Below, piece after piece: positions 49,119 through 61,100 of a DNA stretch of 64,000 nucleotides; position 1 is the first letter of the stretch; every line of letters starts with the position of its first letter. Where the stretch lies: contig VWZL01002055.1 of assembly GCA_013396915.1 (NCBI GenBank), positions 506,040 through 570,039 on the forward strand. Direction: 5' to 3'. The notes under the pieces are model-generated. The model made no database searches. It was given only the letters and a program-made list of their open reading frames with translations, and was not told where the DNA came from. The translations under genes and the position numbers were made by a program. The DNA is from Stercorarius parasiticus. Lineage: Eukaryota > Chordata > Aves > Charadriiformes > Stercorariidae.

Positions 49119-52100
49119 AACTCCAACACAGCAACTTGAAGTAACATTATATAGATAAGAAAATATCAGAAAAAACTAAAGATAGAACAGTTTCAGTCTG
49201 AGGAGGTAAAAAAAGTTATCAAATACGTGGCCAAGAATATGACTTTGAGTTAATTATTTAGAAACGGCCCAAGCTGCTGTGTAGCTTCTATTAATAGTCT
49301 GTAGAAATAATACCACTTTAAAGAACGTAGCAGATGGTGATAAGACACTGAAAGGAAAAGCATTTTTGTTCCTTCTGCTTCTAGCGTTATCTGATCATCC
49401 AAGTCCTTAGGCATTCTGGTTTACTGAAGGCATCAGGTAAAAAATTAAAAAAGATCTGATATCGTGTTGGGACATGAATCTTAATGCCAAAATGGCACAT
49501 ATTTATTTCCTGTTAATGGCACATGTATTATATGTGCTGCAGCTAAGGAACAGCATACTCAGGAAATTACATGACAGTCTATCATAAAGTTTGGGTGCTG
49601 ATAACAGAAAGAATATATTTCAGAAATGTGCAGATACCTTATAAAATAAGCCTAACACTTTTTATTATTAATGAGTGTATAGTACCATAGATGGCCACTA
49701 ATGGATATGAAATGATAAATTTGTTTTCACATTCTCTTTATTGAGCATTCTAACCCTAGCAAATTCTGTCAGGATCTCTAAGGTGCTTTCTGTAGGTACT
49801 TTAAATTCCTAGGGAATGGGTTGGACTGCGAGATAATACTCTTTTAACAGAGGAAAATATCCTTGGTCTGCAGAGACAATCCCCTCTCTGTTGCATCTCA
49901 GGTAGAAAGGGTGCAGAGGGCTGTTGTGCATTCACATGAAGTTAGGATAACACCCATCTTGCTTTTCACACATAATAATTTATGACTTGGGTTTGGGAAG
50001 TTACGCTCCCACTCCCCCAGGCTGCCACCTCCCTTTATACTTGGCCGGATATTGCCAAATATCCGTTGATTTTAACAGTGCAAACCCCGCAATTTGAAAA
50101 GCTACGCAAAGTCGTGTGCTTTACAAGAAACAAGCATGCCTAAACTGGACACCTTACTACCAGTACTGGCAGAAGACTAGCCATGGGAGCGCGGTCTTAG
50201 CTCAGGCACATCTATCCTGATGAAAGCGGGATGTTATGCAGCGTGAGCTTTATGTAGGCTTATTCCAAGTTGGTCCCCCTCAGCAACGCGCTGACATCAA
50301 GCCATTAGCCTGAAACTGCAGAGCTAAATCTGTATGTGACACATTACAGCATATATTCCTCTTCAACCACGATGAGAGGCTGAAATCAAAGGATAACTAA
50401 TATTCAAACCTCTTTTCACTACTTTCCCATCGCTGTTTTCCATTACCAAGGATTGGATACTTCCTAATTGATGCTTTCAATTCATAGTAATTAATTGTAG
50501 CTAGACTTCTTTTCATCTCTTGAAATACATAATATCACAATGGGCTCAAACAGAAGAGTGTAAAAGCAATCTATATTACTGCTAAATAATCATATTTGCT
50601 AGTTTTTATCTTAGCTCTACATGCCTTTCATCTGCTTTACAAACATTAAAAACTCATTTAATATGCTTTTAAAAAATGAATAAGGTACTATAAAAAAAGC
50701 ATATTAATGGCTGTACATATAACTTTTTATAATTTTAGTCAGGTTTATTATTTAGTGTAGTGTAAATCAGATTAAGTACAAATATTAGTACTGACAATGT
50801 GTGTATAATTAGTTTCTAATCTCTACTGCCTGAACATGTATTCATTGTAAAGGAGTAGGCACAGACATCTGAGCCATATCTAGGCAAATAAATGGCACAC
50901 TTAGAGGTACACTCCTGTAACTCATACATATATTACTCACACATAGCCCTGTGATGACTTAGTTGTGATTTATAGTAGCTAAGCATACAAAATGCTTGAA
51001 ACAATTTCAGAACTACTTTAAAGAAAATTAGTAACTGGGAACTTAGAAGACAGCATTTTCTGGTTTCTTGCAATTTCCTCATATGAAAATATACAAATAA
51101 GTTCTCCCAATACAAGTAATATAGGGTTGGGGATTTTTTTTTTTCTCCTTTCCTACACTTTGAGAAAGCCCTACCAAAACAGAAATGTCACTGTACATTT
51201 TAATAACAACTCTTTTGTAAGCTAGCAAAAGACAGAGGTCACCCAGACAACCATTCTAGCATGAGGATAAAATGATTATATCCTTTTAAAATAAAGCAAA
51301 TATATCGTTATTAAGTGTCATAGTCAAAGAGCTTTCAACTACTCTGAGAAATATATTCTATATATGATGGAAAGTATCATTTAAGTTCTAAAATGTGTTG
51401 TCTTTGCATTTATTGGATATACTGAAACATGGCTAATAATAAAATTAATCTAAAAAAAAATCTGTTTTTATTTTACTATTCCCTTTGTCTTAAACACTCT
51501 ACCAAAGCATGTGCTGACAAAAATTATAATGATTCATTATTGTACTGCATGAACATCTTAAGCTTCTCAAAAGAAGTAAGGAAAAATGTATCCTTTAATC
51601 CTCTATGTTAAAATATTAAATATCTAGATACATATTTAGCAGACTGAAGCAATTTTAGTAGAATAGGACTTATGACATTTAATATCAGTAATGTGCCTAT
51701 AGAAAGGTGGAAGGATTCAACGTGCATCAGAACTATGCACCATACTAAAGAAGGACAACTATAAAGATATAAACTAAAAGGACACATTTATTGACTAAAG
51801 GTAGCTATTCAATCTTTTGAAATTCAGTATTTGTTGGCCAAATCAGCAGCAGTACAGAAGTAAAAGGGGAGCTAAAATATTTGAGACAGAAATATTTAAG
51901 TCAATCCTCTTGCACCTATAAATTAATGTACATTAGAAAGGCTAAGCCTGTTTGCAAATCCCAGTAAATTAAGAAGATTGAACAGCCCTAACAGTATTGC
52001 TTAACCGTATTCTAAAGTATCCAGACCCATCTTCCTACACTTCGCTTTGTGGTCCTACAGTGTCTAAGTTTAGTTGATTACCCAGTTCGGGTCATAAGAG

Positions 52101-52211
52101 AATCTTTTTTTTCCAAATCAGAACAATCTTCTGGCAATGTCTTTTATTGAAAGACTACGAAGCCTAGAGAGAGTTAAAGTGATTTAAAATAGTATCTTAA
52201 TATGAAGTTGT
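49119..52211. other. Unique AT-rich non-coding sequence
   Basis: No gene recognised. A less AT-rich patch with several CpGs lies at about 50000-50330 and contains a perfect 8-bp inverted repeat (50046-50065). Confidence 0.5.
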
Positions 52212-52268
52212 AATATAGATATGTCCATTTAATATAGATACGTCCATTTAATATAGATACATCCATTA
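52212..52268 (+). repeat. 19-bp tandem repeat, 3 copies
   Basis: Three head-to-tail copies of a 19-bp unit (aatatagatatgtccattt and variants) lie at 52212-52230, 52231-52249 and 52250-52268. They differ at one to three positions. Confidence 0.93.
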
Positions 52269-54034
52269 GTTGATTCCATCTGCAACCACTGTAGGCTAAA
52301 AGAGCCCTCTCCTAGAGAGTGCTGGCAGATGTCCAGAGGCGCTTAAGCTTAAAAGGATTTTTATGAAATCTTTGCATTTTGATATGGCACCTTGTACCTT
52401 TTAGGTTGTATGGAGACTCACAAGCCTGCAGAATCCAGACAATATAAGACCTACTTACAAACTGCTGGTTCGTTGGAGGACACACTGTTAACTTTAACAC
52501 TGCATACTGCTTAAATATCAGGGTTGGGTAGAGAAGATATTGGTGTTTTCCTGCTGTTCAATTAACGAGGATTCACACTGTAAATATTTCCTCACCTTTC
52601 AAATTTTCCCGTGTTCTTTTTAATCTACTTGTCCCAGTTAATCAAGTGCAAAAGTCTATTTTTGGACACACTCACACTCAAAGTCCCCAAGTGCCTTAAT
52701 TTGACTTACATCCATAGATAAACACATAAAGCTTGAGTCCAGTCCTTAATTTCAAGCCTTCTAGGAATATTAACCTTAAAATTAAGGCCACAGTTCGCTT
52801 ATTCCCCCTAGTGCTGTCAATGGCAAATACCCAGGACACAATCCCAAAAAAGGAGCATGTTTTGATCAAACTGTGTTCATGTGAAAGTTCAGGAAATACC
52901 TTTTCCTCAGATGGTATGCATTAAAGATGTTGCAAATAGCCTCTTCGTTTCATCCCATCCCATCCCAACCGTTCATGGGAGAATTCCTGGCTAGTTTCCT
53001 AATGACATGACTGAAAATGCTTACAGTTAACATTTCACATAAATCAAAGACATGTTCTGCAATAATGCTGTTTAATGTATTTTTAAATGATTTGTTGTTT
53101 TGAAGTATTTTGACTTGTCAGCAATTTTGCTGTAAGAAAAGAACGGAGAGATAAAGTAGATGGCTAATAGCATAACAACTCCCATGTTGAGTTAAAAAAT
53201 AAAAAGAAGCAGAGTTTGGCCTAAATCTGTAAATCTAGAAGTTTGGAGACTTGAAGTCATGTCAACCTGCTTTTGTCAAATAGCAGCACAAGAATTCAGT
53301 TTCCGGATCCAGGGAAAGATAAAAAGATGTACCTATGGAAAACAGAATGGAAGTGCAATGTGTATTACAAGGAAAAAAAAATAATTAAGAGATCATAATG
53401 TGATAAAAGGAATTAATAATAAGACCATGGGAAAATGACTAAATTAAAATGAAGAGTTCATCTTCCGTTATGAAATGTTAATTTTGCAAGACTACTACTT
53501 GGCCCCCCTAAAAGAGAAGGTCGGGGGAAACTATGAGCTGTTCTTGATCTCAGAAAGGAAGGAAATCTTACACAGATTTAATAGATCTTTTAAATCCACA
53601 TCACACTATAGGAAAAAGATACAACCTCTCGCAGACCTATCACACTTGTAAGCAGACTAAAACCTTCTCTTGCACACTATGTCTTTGAGACATGGAAGAA
53701 CATTATAGAAAACTGTAAGAATTTGCTATAAAAAAATCACACAGAAAACCACCAGAATTCTTCTCCAGTAAAGACAGGTATCTTATCAAGAAGAAACAGA
53801 GGAGAATAGTGCTTAGAATATACAGGTAAAATGCAATGAAATTATAAAGGCAAATTGTGAAAGTGTCACAGTGTTGAGTATAACATTGGTGCAAATCTCT
53901 TAACATCTTCATGCAAAAAAATGGAATAGATAAATGAACAAAAGCCCTGCAAAGGATGTGGAATGCAATTGTTCTGTACCTTTAAGAGCAAAGTTCAGTG
54001 CATAGTTCTGTTAGCAATTCAACAGGCTTTACTG
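52269..54034. other. Unique AT-rich non-coding sequence
   Basis: No gene recognised. Three ATCCC units occur at 52952-52966. Confidence 0.5.
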
Positions 54035-54092
54035 CCTTATTTCAGTGGGAGTTAACTGCTGATTCTCTTGGGTGCCTTTGAAAATCTCTACC
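54035..54092 (+). repeat. Possible old reptile/bird repeat fragment
   Basis: The words tttcagtgggagttaac and gggtgcctttgaaaatctc appear in the order seen in a common reptile/bird repeat (cagtgggagttaggcacc...cctttgaaaatct). The fragment is only about 58 bases. Confidence 0.35.
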
Positions 54093-57000
54093 AAAATTCC
54101 TTAGACTGATGGCCTGGCAAGTATTTTTAACAGAGAAGGGGTTAACTGAAATCACCTCTTCCCCATGGACTAAAAAAAAAAAATAAAATTTAATTCAAAC
54201 TTTTTTCCCTTCAGTTGAAAATCAGATTTGAATGCTCCGATTTCACATGCATCTTCAAGATTTATTCATGAGTCACAGCTGAATGCACTATATGTTGTAC
54301 TTATATGAACAAACATATATATATAAAAAAAAAGAATAATTTCCATTATCTAGGTAGATGTATGTTTGTCAGCGTCTGAAAGAATATCAATCCTGCAAGC
54401 ATTCAGTTACTCTTTTAAAAACATCATTCAGGCATTGTAAGACATATAAATACAGCATAAGCAATGACCTTTAAGTGTATCTTCTTTCCCGTTATCTCAA
54501 CACTGTGAAAGAGTGATACTGAAATCTTTGTAATATCTGCACAGAAGCTATTTATTTTAAAATCATTTCACCCAGTAAACCAACCATAATTTTATTAACA
54601 ATAGTAGGAGTTGATATGGTATTCAAAGGAATACTAACATGCTATTCACCTTAGCTTCTTTTACAAAGAATCTCTTAGTTCATTTGTATTTCAGCAAAAG
54701 GGCACATGATAATTTTAATTCTTTATTAAACTTTTTCAATTAAATTTCTAAAACCTTATCAGGTGTAGAGCATCTTCAGGGAACAAAACTTTCATAATAA
54801 CAATACTGTGGAAGCTTGTAATCTTTAAAATGACTCATTCACTATGATGAATTTACCCTTTATTTGTATCTGTATATCTAAAGGGCAAATGTCACTTTTA
54901 GAGTTATTATTTCAGACAGAAAATTTTATACAGAATTTTACTTTAGATTTAGGTCACATCATTTACGAGTAACTGTCACGACTGACTCATTGCATTTTCT
55001 GTCAATGTTGAGTTTCTTCCCGTTTCAGAAATATCTCTTGAAGAAGAAACATTGCTTATAGGCTGTGAAAGACATCGTACAGCTAAGCCAAATAATATGT
55101 CTCCAATTAGCAGAGCCTAAGTATTGTCATACTGTGAGTATACCAAAAGTAACACTGAACGTCTTATGTCTTTGCTTCAAAGTGATTACAGGATTTTGCA
55201 GATTGCATGAGCAGTTTTTAAGAGTGCTATAGGCAGAAATGATTTTTCTGTAGGCCATGGTATAAGAAATTCTAGTAAAGAAATTGTAATCAATGTTAGA
55301 ACAGCCACTATGGCCGTGTTTGTTTCAAAACAGAGCCTATAACTATCAACAACAATCCCCCACAAACATACTGACACAAAAATCAAGACATGCTTTAAAA
55401 TCATCTCCTTTAGTAACAGGATGAAGTGCAAAAACAGAGAAAGAGAGTATGTAGCAATGCTCCGGTGTTTGCACCTTGTGAGAACAAAGTCCTGTGGATT
55501 GCAAGCACACAAGTAAAAGGCAAGAGTTCCTACACCTCTGCCTCTATTGGCTGGAGTGAGTGAGAGAGAGCATGTGCACGCATAAAAAAAAAGAAAATGA
55601 GACTGTATTTTGGGAAAGTGCTGCTACCAATAATCCATCTATATTTAAATCATTTCTTTATTTACCTACACCTGCATTAAAATGCCTCATATGATTGAAA
55701 CTATGTTTGGCAACAGCCCTTTTAGAGACTGCCTTCAAGGAAAAAGGTTATTTCCTCCGTCACACAGCCAGCCGTCTACACATAGTCATAACCTGGTAAC
55801 TCACAGGCTCCTTTCCAGTCCTTTTAATCCATCCTGCCAGAGCACGCAGCCTTTCTAAACAGCACAATACACAATCTGGCAACAGGCAGAAGAGGGCAAA
55901 AATCTAATCTCTAATCTGGTACTTGATCAGATTATGACCCATCTCCCGGAACAGGAGATCACTTCTGATGTCCTAAGTGTGAATGAGTCGGAAGATGTCC
56001 TTAAGAGAAGAGAGTCAAGAACCAAGCTGCTTTTATTTTTATTCTCCCCTCCCCCCGCCCCTTGCTACTGAACATCCACAAATGGTTTCTCAGCTGCAGT
56101 TAATCCACAAACTACTGACTTGGTCAATTTTGCGACTACTCTAAAAAAAAAGATTTATTTTGCTTATACTACTTGCTTTATCGGGCAGATTTCTTTGCCA
56201 GTCTCTTTTCTTCCCAGTGTCCTGACCATCTGCCTACAACCCTCTTTCCATTTATTACCAGTAGTGGTATCTTACTGTATTTCATTGCCATGGTGTGTGT
56301 GGCCTTGACTAGTTATCAGTTCATTTCACAGCTTTGTTGTTTGAACTACTGCCAAAATGACTGGTTCATATTTTTGTTACAAGCTTTGGAAAAGTTGATA
56401 ACTTGGACAGAGACATTTTTTCTTTCTACACAGTCTCTCTTCCAGATGGTTGACATTACTTTGAGCAGTCCTCTTTTTTCAGTTTTTAAATTATTTGGTC
56501 TGGCAGTGACTTTTATTTCGTATTTTTAGAGTCTACAAGCTGGATTTGTATCCTGTCTAAATTTGCCTTTTGATGTCAATGAAGCTACAGCAACTGACAT
56601 AGCGTGATGATCTTGTTTCATCAGTGGGTCAATTATAACTCCAAACGAAGCTGAAAACATTCTTCAAATAGTCAGAAATTGCACCATTAACTCAAAATTC
56701 ATTTTTTTTTCCCAAATCATGCGTTTATTACTAGATTATCAGCTAATATTACTAGTAAAACATAGCTGGAAGTAGGATTTTCCTGATGTGGACAAGTGAT
56801 TTGAAGTGCTCCAGCCAGTTTTATGCTCCTTATCTAATCATGATTAGGCATCTTTTGGATATAAGAAAGGTAGCATTTAAGACGTAGTATAGGACACAAA
56901 ACTACATTAAATAGGACATTCATGAGGATCTAAGGTTATTACTCTTTCTAGAAGATACATCATGTACCTAGAAGATTCATCACATCAATGATGAAACTCA

Positions 57001-57110
57001 ATTTTTCTTAACATATCTGACAAGAAATATTTTATCTGGGTTGATTTCAACAGAATTTAGATATTCAAAGCAAAAAAAGAAATCGGAATAAAAAAAAAAT
57101 GTTACTTTGA
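54093..57110. other. Unique AT-rich non-coding sequence
   Basis: No gene supported. Two hydrophobic frames (minus 55512-55186, 108 codons; plus 56173-56529, 118 codons) come from T-rich sequence and show no family motif. Confidence 0.5.
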
Positions 57111-57345
57111 AGGATCTATATGGATCTGAAAAGAATGTCATAATAGGCATAATGGGTGACTGCAGTTTTAGGCCACCTGAGCTATATACACTTCTGTAAA
57201 TAAAGTTTGTAGAATATAAGCATAGGATCTATATGTATAATGTATGCATAACATATGTAGGTACATACAATGGGTATCTTCACAGTTTTAGTCCACCTGA
57301 GTTTTACAAGCTTCTATGAATAAAGCTGGTAGAACATAAGCATAA
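57111..57345 (+). repeat. Diverged two-copy tandem duplication, ~113-bp unit
   Basis: Copy 1 spans 57111-57223 and copy 2 spans 57224-57345. Both start aggatctatatg and share aatgggt, a cagttttag(g/t)ccacctgag block, cttct(g/a)t(a/g)aataaag and gtagaa(t/c)ataagcat in the same order. They differ by many substitutions and a few small indels, so the duplication is old compared with the perfect one at 5664-5743. Confidence 0.85.
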
Positions 57346-58099
57346 ATTCCTGAGTAGTTAATTGAAACATTTAAGCTTTCTTCTGATTTTAGCTTAAGTA
57401 TCAAGAACATATTTACGATTCTGACCCAAGTCCCTGGAAAAGCAACTCTTGGGAAGCAGATGAAGCCTGTACATTCTCATTCTGACTTTCCTCAACTGCT
57501 GGAGAAGCCAGTCAGCACATGGGAGAGCTGTCATGTGCTTCAGGGGGAATTTTCCAATGGCAATGAAGCCAACGAGTAGAATTTAGGTCTCATTGTCATC
57601 TGTGAGAGCTTTTCCATTTACTTTAACTGAGCCAGGATTTCATCAAGGGCTGTTCAATTACTGTTTCACTATATTATTTCCCCTGGACTAGATGGCTGTG
57701 ACACAGTTTTGTTTCAAAAAAGCAGCACTGGCAAAACAGAAACTCCTTCTCCACAAAAATACAGTAATTCCTCTGATCCCCAGTATAAACGTTTAAATCT
57801 TTAAGTGTTTTCTTTTAAAGTACAGCTACTAAAAGCTCTTTCAAAACAAAACTGAAATTATGCCAGAAAGTCTACAAGGTGTATTTAAGGATTAAAAAAT
57901 TCTTTATTGTGAGAAAAACTTTGAGACTTGAATCGTTCATCCTTGAAAAATAGAAGGATGAGAAAAGACTTCATTATGTGCAGTTAGGAAAGAACTGCTT
58001 ATACTACAGGACAATAATGATAACTCAGTGATCTGAATCTAGTAGATACATTTAGATATTGTATTAGGTAAATATGAGGAAGAAGTATAGGCTTTTTCA
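57346..58099. other. Unique sequence, nothing recognised
   Basis: No gene or repeat was seen. Confidence 0.5.
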
Positions 58100-58190
58100 G
58101 TTTTTGGCTCTGACATAGACTGTAAATTGCTTAATGCCCCTTTGTCTCAATTCCTTCATATGTAAAATAGACTGTTGCCTTTGCTGATTT
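58100..58190 (+). mobile_element. Probable MIR-type SINE remnant
   Basis: The string reads ttggctctgacatagactg, then attgcttaatgcccctttgtctcaattccttcatatgtaaaatag split over the MIR order: (c)tctggcactgactag, cttaacctctctgagcctcagtttcctcatctgtaaaatgg. Similarity is strongest around ttccttcatatgtaaaat. The 3' side fades after about 58190. Confidence 0.6.
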
Positions 58191-61100
58191 GCCCATTAGC
58201 TTTCTCAGCACTGTGGAGCTGTAGACTCTCCCTGCCTGTGTCCACACAACACCTCAATATTGTATAGGTGGTGCCTTCTAGGGACCAGAAAAATACAAAA
58301 AAATAACAACTTTGAAAAATCAACGTCCATATAGTTGGGAAATTTTCCTCAAGACTGCTTTAAAGCACGATCAGAATATACAGTTAAAAGAAGCCCAGTC
58401 TAGCATGTACTTACAATAATATTTCAAAAAATACATGTCTAAACCAGTTATTTCCTGGATTAGCTTTAAGGTCTGTAAGGAACTGACGCGTTTCTTAAAT
58501 TTTAATAGACTAGCAATTTACAAATCAGTTAGATATTCAAATCAACTGGCTTTTGCACCTCATTCAGTTGTAACAATATGTTTGTCTCCAATGTAGACAG
58601 AACCACCTGCCAATATGGATCACATAAAATAAATAAACACAGTTTCTCCTGAAATAAGAAAGAACCTTTAATTAGGCTAACATCTTTCCCAGCTGGCTTC
58701 TTGAATAGGTACTTGAAATAATTTGATACATTGGTAAAAAGCAAATGAAATGCATTAACTACACAAATACTCAGCTTCTCTGCAGGTAAGATTAATGTCT
58801 TTAATTCATGAACTGAATCTATGGCTTGTTATTAATCCTAATATTGTTTTTTTCTTCTTTATTACCAGGACTCATGCATAACAAGCAATTTATGCATCTT
58901 GTTAGTTTTTGGGCTTATATTCTGTCATGGAAAAACATGTTTTCACTGCTTTGTAACCACAGTGAGTTTCAGTGGTGTGGGATACCGTTAAGGCCGTTAC
59001 ACTTTATACCAGCGTTTGCACACGCTATACTGAGCACACAGTGTATAGCGATTATGTAGCTGTGCTAGATTCCCCAAAACAAGTTTAGGAATGGCTACAG
59101 CTGAAGACAGGAACTCATTTACCATCATGTTTTAGAATCCAAAATGCAGTAGCTATCCTCCAAAAGCTTGTATTTACCACAGACCCCTTTCCAATTACAA
59201 CAGACCACTACATCTGAGGTTTTCTCCTGGCTATGCCACTGTGACAAAAGCTCACAGGAAACTTACTGATTGACTCTGCAGCTGTAAGACAGCCCAGGAT
59301 ACCACTCGCTTCTCAGTACTCAGACTCTCCTTATTCATGACATCATGTCATGTATCAAATTAAAAAAGGACCTTTTATTTCCTGTTCGTTTGAGCGGTAA
59401 GTATTCACTCTGCATTTCTTCTGCAAACTAAAGAAAGGTGAGCAGTATGCTAAGGCATGAACTGTAGAAAGCAAAAGAATGGAATTCTTTCTAGTTATTA
59501 GAAATGGGATTTAATAAAAAAAGTATTAAACTCATTGTACTTGTTCCAATGAAAACAGAAACATCATATGAATACGAAAAAGATCATACAGTATGGAATA
59601 TGGAAAACGTTTGAACAATAATTACTTTGGTTTGACATTATTCTTTACAACAGCTTTGAGAGCATAGCTTTTGTTAGAGAACTCTGACATTAAGTGAAAA
59701 GGCTCAAGAAAAAAACCACTGGATTCCAGGTTTGATAACGTTTTAAGGTAGAACTGTCATTTCAACTAGTGTTGGATTCTGGCAGATGGTAGGGTCAGGC
59801 ACAGTACCCCTCTCTAAAAGCACTTAGAGCCTTGAATTCAAATCGAGGTCTAAAACTGGTTACGCTAACTTCACAGCAAAAATGGCTACTCTGTTCTTAC
59901 AAACAAAAATTTGTACTAGAAAAAAAACCCAACTACTGAAAACCATTATCTGACTTCCAAAGGAAAAATACAGATTGAAATAAGTACAGATTCCGGGTAA
60001 AATAGTCCATGGGTCTATGAATGGACATACACCAGTCACACAGTGCCCTCATGGATATTCTAACATCGCTTTTTGAAATGTTGGAAATTAAGACGGTGGG
60101 ATAAAATTAGGGCATATACCTACAATTTAGAAAACATTGTAATCACTATATACGAGGTTAGGTAGAGCAGATGAGTCAAGTGATCTTCTGCATACGTTCT
60201 GTTTATGACCAGTGCCTATGGATCAGTGTGTCTCAAAAAAAACCGAAAGAGCCCAACCCCCCATCACTGAAAGCTAAACAAGACTCCTGGAAAGGTCACC
60301 AAACTACTGGCACATAGACATAAATATATGAGTGGGAACAGATCTTAGTGTCAAATCCCAGAGCCCACATAATGATATCACTGCCCAGAAAAGTACAAGG
60401 CAATGCGGATGATACAGGAGGTGTGTTTCACACCTTGGGACTGAACATACCAGTGAGTGGGGGAGCAAAGGTAGGATTATCTATTTTCAAACAAGAGTAA
60501 CTCTGCCATTTCCTCATCATAGTTGTAACCACAGAGTGGACATAACTGTCAAACAGGAACACCTCAAGGGGTCCAAAAATGGCCTGTCCAAATATCAGGT
60601 GCCGAAGCTATAAAGAAGGGACAAGGTTTGACAGTTGCCAGCACAAAAATGACCCCTTTTCATTCTTTTCACTACAGCTAGTGTCAGCTTCATTGTCCCC
60701 AGGTCGTGGCATGACCCTGCAGTCCCATGTGAAGAACTATCCCCTCCCACCCCTCCTACTGCTTCTGTAGCACAGCTTGCAGCGGTGTAGGTTAAACAGC
60801 ATTTATAGACAGGTACGTGGGTGCAATCTCATCCATGCAAGCAAATAAAATATATCTCCCCCTTTCTTTCCTATTCTAGGGAGCATCTTCTTTTCCCCTT
60901 TACCCATACTATTTATTTCAAAATTTACATTTACAATCTCACTCAGTATCTACCCCTCTCTGTTAATACCTGCACTCAACTACTGAGAGTTTTGCAGACC
61001 TCTGGACGTGGAGATATTTGACAGTACATGGGTAAGGACAGATTTCAGGAGTCTGTTTTTGACTTCAATATACAATGTAGGTATCTGATCAAACTATATA

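Noticed and set aside
55186..55512. 108-codon hydrophobic minus-strand frame resembling membrane segments
   Set aside because: Hydrophobicity follows from A-rich plus-strand (T-rich coding) sequence. No topology pattern or family motif was recognised.
56173..56529. 118-codon hydrophobic plus-strand frame
   Set aside because: Same reason: T-rich DNA yields F, L, S and I. There is no motif, and another frame overlaps.
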